Shown: positions 1 through 4,994 of the stretch, piece after piece
How positions within the stretch are numbered: position 1 is the stretch's first letter
Layout: each line of letters opens with the position of its first letter
NCBI GenBank assembly: GCA_020720565.1
Contig: DYOK01000040.1
Location: forward strand, 8,343-15,412
Direction: 5' to 3'
Length of the DNA stretch: 7,070 bases
Source: Acetofilamentum sp.
GTDB lineage: Bacteria > Bacteroidota > Bacteroidia > Bacteroidales > JAFGXI01
Position numbers and translations under genes: made by a program
Notes under the pieces: generated by a model
Seen by the model: only the letters and a program-made list of their open reading frames with translations
The model's database searches: none
What the model was told of the DNA's origin: nothing

Positions 1-47
1 GTTTTAATATTAAATTGACAAAAAATAAGAAATACTGATAAATGTAT

Positions 48-55
48 TATTTTTG
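48..55 (+). promoter_or_regulatory. Candidate -7 promoter box (TAnnTTTG) upstream of the T9SS protein
   Basis: The sequence TATTTTTG fits the Bacteroidota -7 consensus TAnnTTTG and lies 63 bases before the ATG at 119. A TTGACA at 15-20 is too far upstream (about 30 bases) to be a well-spaced -33 partner. An 8-base direct repeat, ATACTGAT, occurs at 32-39 and 74-81 on either side of the box. The -7 match is visible; promoter function is inferred. Confidence 0.35.
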
Positions 56-118
56 TGATTCCAAAAAACAGAGATACTGATTTTAAGCCCTCATTAATAA
101 TAACAAAATAATTACAAT

Positions 119-1993
119 ATGAAATTTACCACTATTTTTTCAGTACTTCTTGTAATATCACACTTTGGGTTAATTGGGCAAAACAATAAAGCGGCAATTT
201 CATCTACTGCTAAAGTAAATAGCATAGGAACCAAGTCGCCTCAATTTACGGCACAATTATTAGGTAAAATTAAACCCCTTACAGTTGACCTTAAATGGAA
301 ACCTATTTTAATCAACAAATGCGTAAAACATCACTCGGAAAATGATGTTTTACTAGACAGCATTAAACTGGAAAAAAAACTCAACAAAGCAACAGCTATA
401 CTGCGAACAAACCAATCTGAAAATAACTCGGACGAACTAAATGTAACACCAGTTGTTGGGGCTAACTTTTTGGGAAATACAAATACGGGACATTCGCCAT
501 TGGATAACTCAATTGCGATATCAAATGGAGGCAAAATTGTAAGTGTGGCTAACAATTCAATCGAATTTTACAACACGAATGGAACCTTGACATACTCAAA
601 TTCTATAAATAGCTTTTTTAATGATCCCTCGATAACAAATGTTTGCGACCCCCTTATAATATATGACAGTGGAGCAGATAAATTTATCTTTTTTGCTCAA
701 GAGTGCTCAGGGGTATCAACAAATTCCAATATCCTTATTTGCTTTTCTCAAACTAACGACCCCAATGGCAATTGGTGGAATTACAAACTTACGGGCAATC
801 CATTAGCAAATGACACATGGTTCGATTATCCTAAAATGGCAGTTTCGAATAACGAACTCTATATTACGGGTAACTCGTTCAGTAATAGTGGTGTTTTTCA
901 AGAAGCATTACTTTATCAAATAGAAAAGAATAATGGATTTATCGGGGGCTCAATGAACTGGCAATATTGGCATGATATAAGTGCAAGTCCTTTTACTTTG
1001 CTTCCTGTGTCTTACGGTCAACAGGGAAATTATGGGCCAGGTTGTTACTTTGTAGCCACAAAAAGTTCTGGTGCTGCTACTATTGACTTATTTGACTTGA
1101 CAAATGATATGAGTGCCGATGACGAACAATTGAATCATTACAGTATTTCTACAAGTGCATATTCGCCTGCCGCCGACGGAAATCAATTAGGTACATCTAG
1201 GCAATTAGATAACGGTGATTGCAGAGCATTGTCTGGTTTTTACTTAAATGGGATAATACATTTTGTGTTCCATTCTGATTATTCTAATGGGTACAATGGT
1301 ATTAATTACAATCGTCTCAATGTCAACACTCAAACAAACAGTTCTTCAAAATATGGATTAGCCAATTATGAATATTCATACCCTTCAGTAGCCTCATTTG
1401 CAACAACCGCTACGGATAAATCGGTGATGATTGGTTTCGGGAGGACTGGTTCAAGTATTTACCCTGAAATAAGAGTAGTTAATTGTGACAACAATATGCA
1501 TTGGGGTTCGTCGGTCCTTGTAAAAGCAGGTGTGTCATATTCTGATTACACAGCCAGTGGCAATGCATCGGAGCGATGGGGAGATTATACAGGAATGTGT
1601 CGAAAACATAATAGTACCAATGTATCTGTTTGGATGAATGGAATGTATGGTGCAAATAATCATAATTGGGAAACTTGGATTTCTGAAATTTCGGGAACTG
1701 TCGGGTCTGATCGGGTTGAAGAAATAACTAAATCTAATCATTTTGTTTTATATCCCAATCCAATTTATTCTGAGTTTAAAACGGAGTTTACACTAGATAT
1801 ACCATCAAAAATCAACATAGAAATATACGATATTCAAGGGAAATTGGTTAAAATTCTTTATCGTGGATCGGCACATGCCGGAATAAATATTTTTACTTTC
1901 AATAAATCAAATTTGGAAGCTGGTACGTACACGTTAATAATCAATACCAACGATAAACCCTTACATCATGAGAAGATTATTATTTCTAACTAA
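119..1993 (+). CDS. Secreted beta-propeller-like protein with T9SS type A C-terminal sorting domain
   Basis: This 624-residue protein is predicted to be exported by Sec and then moved across the outer membrane by the type IX secretion system. Residues 1-20 form a signal peptide with a short charged start and a hydrophobic core, and cleavage is likely near Gly20/Gln21. Residues 110-525 are rich in Asn, Ser, Tyr and Trp and alternate in beta-strand fashion. Phrases such as NDPNGNWWNYKL (213-224), DYPKMAVSNNELYIT (236-250) and RWGDYTGM (486-493) resemble secreted bacterial beta-propeller proteins. No catalytic motif is evident, so the substrate or ligand is unknown. Residues 541-624 form the sorting domain: FVLYPNP (542-548), then IEIYDIQGKLV and a closing LEAGTYTLIIN segment. 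Such domains are normally cleaved, and the product is attached to the surface or released. The lipoprotein gene at 1968 overlaps its 3' end. The sorting domain is secure; the propeller is my fold inference. Confidence 0.88.
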   Translation: MKFTTIFSVLLVISHFGLIGQNNKAAISSTAKVNSIGTKSPQFTAQLLGKIKPLTVDLKWKPILINKCVKHHSENDVLLDSIKLEKKLNKATAILRTNQSENNSDELNVTPVVGANFLGNTNTGHSPLDNSIAISNGGKIVSVANNSIEFYNTNGTLTYSNSINSFFNDPSITNVCDPLIIYDSGADKFIFFAQECSGVSTNSNILICFSQTNDPNGNWWNYKLTGNPLANDTWFDYPKMAVSNNELYITGNSFSNSGVFQEALLYQIEKNNGFIGGSMNWQYWHDISASPFTLLPVSYGQQGNYGPGCYFVATKSSGAATIDLFDLTNDMSADDEQLNHYSISTSAYSPAADGNQLGTSRQLDNGDCRALSGFYLNGIIHFVFHSDYSNGYNGINYNRLNVNTQTNSSSKYGLANYEYSYPSVASFATTATDKSVMIGFGRTGSSIYPEIRVVNCDNNMHWGSSVLVKAGVSYSDYTASGNASERWGDYTGMCRKHNSTNVSVWMNGMYGANNHNWETWISEISGTVGSDRVEEITKSNHFVLYPNPIYSEFKTEFTLDIPSKINIEIYDIQGKLVKILYRGSAHAGINIFTFNKSNLEAGTYTLIINTNDKPLHHEKIIISN

Positions 1994-2270
1994 TTTTTTT
2001 ATTTTATTTATTTCTTGTCATACCCATTCTGGTATTGGAAAAGAAAACAATTTATCTAATAATAATAACCATACACCTGCCACCAATATTGAAAAACCAG
2101 AAACTATTGAAGCATCGGATACTTTTAAAGTGAATAATTCTTCACAAAATAAGATTCCTGCTTCAAATTCATCTGTCAATTTGAATATTAAACAAAGAAT
2201 AGAACATAAGACCGATAATCAAAATAAACTTGACAGTATTAAGTTAGCTAAAGCAAAACTGAAAAAATAA
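1968..2270 (+). CDS. Putative small lipoprotein of unknown function
   Basis: I do not recognise a family for this 100-residue protein. Residues 1-16 look like a lipoprotein signal: Arg2-Arg3, a hydrophobic stretch rich in Leu, Phe and Ile, then LFIS followed by Cys17, the likely lipidated residue. The lipobox is imperfect because Phe is at -3 where Leu is usual. The rest is low-complexity and hydrophilic, rich in Asn, Ser, Thr and Lys, probably disordered, and ends in a basic helix-like tail (LDSIKLAKAKLKK, 88-100). The start overlaps the upstream gene by 26 bases in another frame, and the nucleotidyltransferase ATG lies 27 bases past its stop, so co-transcription and translational coupling are plausible. 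The tail motif LDSIKL also occurs at residues 79-84 of the upstream secreted protein. Its position, signal and lack of internal stops suggest a real gene, but it could be a chance reading frame in AT-rich DNA. Confidence 0.6.
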   Translation: MRRLLFLTNFFILFISCHTHSGIGKENNLSNNNNHTPATNIEKPETIEASDTFKVNNSSQNKIPASNSSVNLNIKQRIEHKTDNQNKLDSIKLAKAKLKK

Positions 2271-2297
2271 TTGACAATTCGCAATAACTATTCGATA

Positions 2298-3017
2298 ATG
2301 AAAGCCATTATATTTGCCGCAGGTCTTGGCACTCGCATTCAGTCGGTTAGTCAAGGCAACCCAAAAGCTTTGGTTGAAATTAATAAGCAAACCCTTTTGA
2401 GGTTAGCAATCGAATATTTGTATCGCAATGGGGTAGAGCAGCTTATTGTTAATGTTCACCACAGAGCCGATTTAATGAAAGCATATATAGGTAATCAAAA
2501 ATGGCCTATAAATGTCGAAATTAGCGACGAATCGGATTTGTTGCTCGATACAGCAGGAGGTCTGATCAAAGTCAAACCGTTTTTTAATGGAGAAAGTGAT
2601 TTTGTAGCCTATAATGTCGATATTTTAACCGATTTAGATTTAAAAGCAATGTATAACAAACATTGTGAGGATAAAAATTTAGCAACATTGGCTGTAAGAG
2701 AGCGAAGTACTTCTCGTTATTTTTTGCAAAATGAACGTAATCAGATTAAAGGATGGGAGAATGCTCAAACTGGCGAACGCATTGCCCCAAGTGGTGTCGA
2801 TTTGAAAAGAGTTGCATTTAGCGGAATACATATTATGTCAACTAAAATTTTCGACTTCTTACCTCAAAACCCTATGCCGCTTTCAATTACCAAAAGTTAT
2901 ATCGAATTAGCAAAAGATCAAAATATTGGAAGTTTTCTCCATCCCGATGGGTATTGGTTCGATGTAGGAAAACCCGAAACGTATGCCGAGGCAGAACAAT
3001 TTTTACGAAATCGTTAA
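2298..3017 (+). CDS. Sugar-1-phosphate nucleotidyltransferase, MurU-like (NTP_transferase family)
   Basis: This 239-residue enzyme should transfer a nucleotidyl group from an NTP to a sugar 1-phosphate, giving an NDP-sugar and pyrophosphate in the cytoplasm. The Rossmann-type core is complete: the nucleotide-binding loop AAGLGTR (7-13) with the following Pro22-Lys23, TAGG (85-88), the metal-binding region NVDILTDLD (106-114), FSGIHI (174-179), and a closing GYWFDVGKPETYAEAEQFL (218-236). The compact length and the WxDVG ending resemble MurU, the MurNAc-1-phosphate uridylyltransferase of peptidoglycan recycling, more than the longer RmlA or GalU enzymes. The substrate is nevertheless inferred, and mannose-1-phosphate or another hexose phosphate is possible. 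The usual AmgK-like kinase partner is not in this window. I chose the ATG at 2298 because MKAIIFAAG is the family's normal start; a TTG at 2271, directly after the lipoprotein stop, would add nine residues that fit nothing. The gene probably shares an operon with the two genes before it. Confidence 0.85.
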   Translation: MKAIIFAAGLGTRIQSVSQGNPKALVEINKQTLLRLAIEYLYRNGVEQLIVNVHHRADLMKAYIGNQKWPINVEISDESDLLLDTAGGLIKVKPFFNGESDFVAYNVDILTDLDLKAMYNKHCEDKNLATLAVRERSTSRYFLQNERNQIKGWENAQTGERIAPSGVDLKRVAFSGIHIMSTKIFDFLPQNPMPLSITKSYIELAKDQNIGSFLHPDGYWFDVGKPETYAEAEQFLRNR

Positions 3018-3914
3018 ATTGGCATCTGCTTGACTTTTCCTGTTTTGTCGTTCCGCAATATATAAGCCACCTAAAACCAAGGCAATACCTGCATAACTGT
3101 ACCATTTCAAAGTTTCGCCAAATACAAAAAAACTGATAATCAAAGTAAAAACGGGTATCAAATTAGTGAAAAGACTAATTTGTTTTAAATCAAATGAAGT
3201 CATGGCACGTGTGTAAAATAAAAAAGCCAAATTTGAGGCAAAAAGTGCTAAGGTTAATACGTACAATGTGCTCACATTCCAGATGCCAATTGATACAAAA
3301 GATTTAAAATCGAAAAACATGAAAAAGGGAAGAAAGAATAATGCTCCCAAAAGATTTTGCCAAACAACTATGGTGTAGCCATTGTATTTTCGTGTGAGTT
3401 TTTTCAGAATTAAACTATAACCTAAAGCTGAAGCGACAGCTACAAATAGCAATAAAATTCCAGTAATATCGGCTGAGAAGCTTAAATCGGGCTTAATTAT
3501 AACCAATAAAACGCCTGACAGACTGATGAGCAGACCTAATATATTATATCTATTTAAGGTTTCTTTTAAAAAGAATAGTCCAACAAATGGCATAAATAAT
3601 GGAATGGTTGCAATAATAACCGACGCTATTCCAGGGGAAACACGCTGCAATCCAAAATTTTCGCCTAAGAAATAAAAAAAAGGTTCGAAAAGCGTCAACG
3701 CAATAAAGAACTTAAAATCTTTTAAATGGACTTTTTGTAGTTTTCTCATTAAATGGGCCAATATTGCTAAACTAGCAGCTGCAATACTCAGTCTAAAAAA
3801 GAGTATGGTAAACGGCTGATAAGTTTCGAACGCTAGTTTGCTCCAAATAAATGAAAACGACCAAATAATCATGGCCGCTAAAATGGCAAAATATGGGATG
3901 TATTTGGTATTCAA
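3003..3914 (-). CDS. EamA/DMT-superfamily inner-membrane transporter
   Basis: This 303-residue protein belongs to the drug/metabolite transporter superfamily, whose members typically export amino acids, nucleosides or other small metabolites. The substrate cannot be told from sequence. About ten hydrophobic helices fall into two homologous EamA halves (about 8-140 and 151-287). Each half ends in the characteristic motif: KETL at 117-120 and GETL at 266-269. The first helix carries the typical WSFSFIWSK pattern (18-26). The tail (288-303) is hydrophilic and presumably cytoplasmic. The start is unusual. No ATG lies between the upstream in-frame stop and residue 15, so I use TTG at 3914; starting at Met15 (3872) would cut away half of helix 1. 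No Shine-Dalgarno sequence is seen. The 3' end overlaps the convergent nucleotidyltransferase gene by 15 bases. The family call is firm; the exact start is less so. Confidence 0.88.
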   Translation of the reverse strand: MNTKYIPYFAILAAMIIWSFSFIWSKLAFETYQPFTILFFRLSIAAASLAILAHLMRKLQKVHLKDFKFFIALTLFEPFFYFLGENFGLQRVSPGIASVIIATIPLFMPFVGLFFLKETLNRYNILGLLISLSGVLLVIIKPDLSFSADITGILLLFVAVASALGYSLILKKLTRKYNGYTIVVWQNLLGALFFLPFFMFFDFKSFVSIGIWNVSTLYVLTLALFASNLAFLFYTRAMTSFDLKQISLFTNLIPVFTLIISFFVFGETLKWYSYAGIALVLGGLYIAERQNRKSQADANLTIS

Positions 3915-3916
3915 GA

Positions 3917-3954
3917 GAATTATGAATTTTGAATTATGAATTTTGAATTATGAA
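3917..3954. repeat. 14-base AT-rich tandem repeat, about 2.7 copies
   Basis: The unit GAATTATGAATTTT occurs at 3917-3930 and 3931-3944, followed by the first ten bases of a third copy at 3945-3954, with no mismatches. It lies directly upstream of the transporter start, where that gene's 5' leader or promoter should be. Changes in copy number by slippage could alter its expression, but that is inference. Confidence 0.85.
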
Positions 3955-3980
3955 TCCTAGTGTTAACCTATAACAACTCA

Positions 3981-4054
3981 ATCTACCTGCGGCAGATCTA
4001 TCGACCGAAGGTGGATTTATCGTCCGAAGGTGGATTTATCGTCCGAAGGAGGAC
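3981..4054. repeat. 19-base intergenic tandem repeat, part of a dispersed repeat
   Basis: Two near-identical 19-base units (4002-4020 and 4021-4039, one difference) are followed by a partial third copy (4040-4053), each with a CGWCCGAAGG core. The preceding bases 3983-4001 look like a degenerate further unit. The stretch 3981-3988 can pair with 4009-4016 as an 8-base stem with one G-T wobble, and 4041-4054 can form a small GTCC/GGAC hairpin. CAGATCTATC (3993-4002) and GATTTATCGTC (4014-4024) recur after uvrB at 7029-7038 and 7047-7057. It is more GC-rich than the surrounding spacer and has no coding potential. Confidence 0.75.
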
Positions 4055-4112
4055 AGGCAAATAAACGAATCAACAAATAAACAACTTAACAATCATCGAC
4101 CAAAAAAAATAT

Positions 4113-4143
4113 AAAAAAAGCCACCCGAACATGTTCAGATGGC
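4113..4143 (-). terminator. Rho-independent terminator of the ferredoxin gene
   Basis: Read on the - strand, GCCATCTGAA and TTCGGGTGGC form a ten-base-pair stem (two G-T wobbles) around a CATG loop at 4120-4143, followed at once by seven T residues (4119-4113). It starts 25 bases after the ferredoxin stop codon. Confidence 0.9.
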
Positions 4144-4168
4144 AATGTTTTTAGGATGTCGTGTGCAA

Positions 4169-4336
4169 TTATGCTTGGCTGATAGCTTCAACCGGGCAAA
4201 CGTCGGCACAAGCACCACAATCGGTACAAATGCTAGCGTCAATTACATAGATATCACCTTCAGAAATTGCTTCAACAGGGCACTCGTCAATGCAAGAACC
4301 ACAAGCAGTACAATCGTCAGAAATTTTGTAAGCCAT
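4169..4336 (-). CDS. Small 2[4Fe-4S] ferredoxin
   Basis: This 55-residue protein is a bacterial (clostridial-type) ferredoxin, a soluble low-potential electron carrier. Two complete cluster-binding motifs of the form CxxCxxCxxxCP are present: Cys9, Cys12, Cys15, Cys19-Pro20 and Cys37, Cys40, Cys43, Cys47-Pro48. Each is followed by VEAIS, showing the internal duplication of the fold. The protein is acidic and has no signal peptide or extra domain. Its length matches the family, so nothing is missing. It is encoded alone: its own promoter box lies 26 bases upstream and a strong terminator follows, so it is probably monocistronic and well expressed. Its redox partners (for example pyruvate:ferredoxin oxidoreductase or an Rnf complex) are not in the window. 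The + strand reading frame over the same bases lacks any recognisable features. Confidence 0.96.
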   Translation of the reverse strand: MAYKISDDCTACGSCIDECPVEAISEGDIYVIDASICTDCGACADVCPVEAISQA

Positions 4337-4361
4337 AATGATAATGTTTAGAATTGAATCG

Positions 4362-4369
4362 CAAAGATA
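4362..4369 (-). promoter_or_regulatory. -7 promoter box (TATCTTTG) of the ferredoxin gene
   Basis: On the - strand TATCTTTG matches TAnnTTTG exactly, 26 bases before the ferredoxin ATG. No clear TTG lies at -33. The imperfect palindrome TTTCTTATT-T-AATAAGGAAA at 4376-4394 fills the space just upstream and could be an operator or simply AT-rich chance. It has no following T-run, so it is a poor terminator for the upstream gene. Confidence 0.6.
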
Positions 4370-4399
4370 GATATATTTCTTATTTAATAAGGAAAAAAA

Positions 4400-4810
4400 T
4401 TAAAAACTCTTAAAAATTCTGGCTTGCGATATTCCAGGGGCTTTAACATTTAAATCTAAGAAATATCCAAAAGGAGTTTGATAAGTTTCGTACTCGGCAT
4501 TTTTCATGCGAGCCTCGGTTAAATCGAATAGATTTTTGGTAAATTCCGCACTGGCCTTACTATCCGATAAGTGAGCGAACGAATGGAGAATTACACGGTT
4601 GGTTTCGTTTTTCTTCGCGGCCCATTTCAGGTTTTTAACCAATTTTGTTTCGGTACCTTTAATATCGGCTTCGTCCTCTGCTTCGGCATGGATAAATGCA
4701 ACCAATGCATTTTCGTATGTTTGTTCTTCTTTTGCAGAATCAAATCCTTCTAAATTTTGTGTTCGTGGAAAAATGCTGAATTGCTCGGCATAAATCATCA
4801 GTAATTTCAT
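4400..4810 (-). CDS. Stand-alone threonyl-tRNA synthetase editing-domain protein
   Basis: This 136-residue protein resembles the N-terminal editing domain of archaeal threonyl-tRNA synthetases (tRNA-Thr_ED, a D-aminoacyl-tRNA deacylase-like fold), which removes serine wrongly attached to tRNA-Thr. Matching landmarks are the opening strand MKLLMIYAEQF, ALVAFIHAE (35-43), SFAHLS (77-82) with His80, and TPFGYFLDL (112-120). It has no catalytic or anticodon-binding synthetase domains and is complete as a free-standing protein. By alignment from memory, archaeal enzymes have a catalytic Lys directly after the FGYY segment; here FGYF is followed by Leu118, so activity may be altered or lost. I recall similar proteins annotated in other Bacteroidota. 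I chose the ATG at 4810 because the fold begins at MKLLMIY; an in-frame start at 4876 would add 22 residues unlike the family. The ferredoxin gene follows 63 bases downstream but has its own promoter box. Family call confident; substrate inferred. Confidence 0.85.
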   Translation of the reverse strand: MKLLMIYAEQFSIFPRTQNLEGFDSAKEEQTYENALVAFIHAEAEDEADIKGTETKLVKNLKWAAKKNETNRVILHSFAHLSDSKASAEFTKNLFDLTEARMKNAEYETYQTPFGYFLDLNVKAPGISQARIFKSF

Positions 4811-4903
4811 AGCGTTTCTTATCTTTGTTTTATATAGATTTTCGAAAACTCCCACTGAGGAAGTGTCTGTTGTCACTAAATAATTTTGTGTTTTGATTTC
4901 AGA

Positions 4904-4976
4904 ATTTTTGATTTTGATCCTGTTTGGAGATGATTTTTTATTCTCAAATTAAACACTCATATTAAAAATCAAAAAT
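4904..4976. repeat. 12-base perfect inverted repeat in the divergent promoter region
   Basis: ATTTTTGATTTT at 4904-4915 is the exact reverse complement of 4965-4976, with a 49-base spacer. It lies between the divergent starts of the editing-domain gene (4810) and uvrB (4995). On the - strand the right arm overlaps a TATTTTTG sequence (4977-4970) that fits the -7 consensus, 160 bases before the editing gene's ATG. The repeat is exact, but both arms are AT-rich and chance is possible. Confidence 0.5.
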
Positions 4977-4994
4977 ATCATTATTATTTGAATT

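Larger units (their letters stand above)
3915..4112. other. Non-coding spacer between transporter and ferredoxin genes
   Basis: Besides the 14-base and 19-base tandem repeats, this gap holds only AT-rich sequence. I see no open reading frame with coding character, no tRNA-like fold and no TAnnTTTG box on the - strand to drive the transporter gene, so that promoter remains unidentified. Confidence 0.6.

Noticed and set aside
1535..1741. A 68-codon - strand frame inside the T9SS protein gene
   Set aside because: It is an antisense frame without signal, motif or promoter; the + strand frame carries a clear family pattern (RWGDYTGM).
2271..2297. TTG start for the nucleotidyltransferase directly after the lipoprotein stop
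   Set aside because: ATG at 2298 gives the standard MKAIIFAAG beginning; the extra nine residues match nothing.
2887..3136. Short frames on both strands over the convergent gene ends
   Set aside because: They overlap two well-supported genes in other frames and contain no recognisable domain.
3981..4054. CRISPR array or attC-like site
   Set aside because: The units are contiguous with no unique spacers, there are under three full copies and no cas genes, and no integron core-site pattern is present.
4139..4351. A 70-codon + strand reading frame opposite the ferredoxin
   Set aside because: It is an antisense shadow: the - strand encodes two perfect 4Fe-4S motifs, and the + frame has no recognisable content.
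4820..4827. TATCTTTG on the + strand as a uvrB promoter
   Set aside because: The match is exact, but it lies about 170 bases upstream, just inside the leader of the opposite gene, with no -33 TTG at suitable spacing; too weak to list as a feature.
4811..4876. Longer N-terminus for the editing-domain protein
   Set aside because: The 22 added residues do not resemble the family and would precede the MKLLMIY strand that normally begins the fold.
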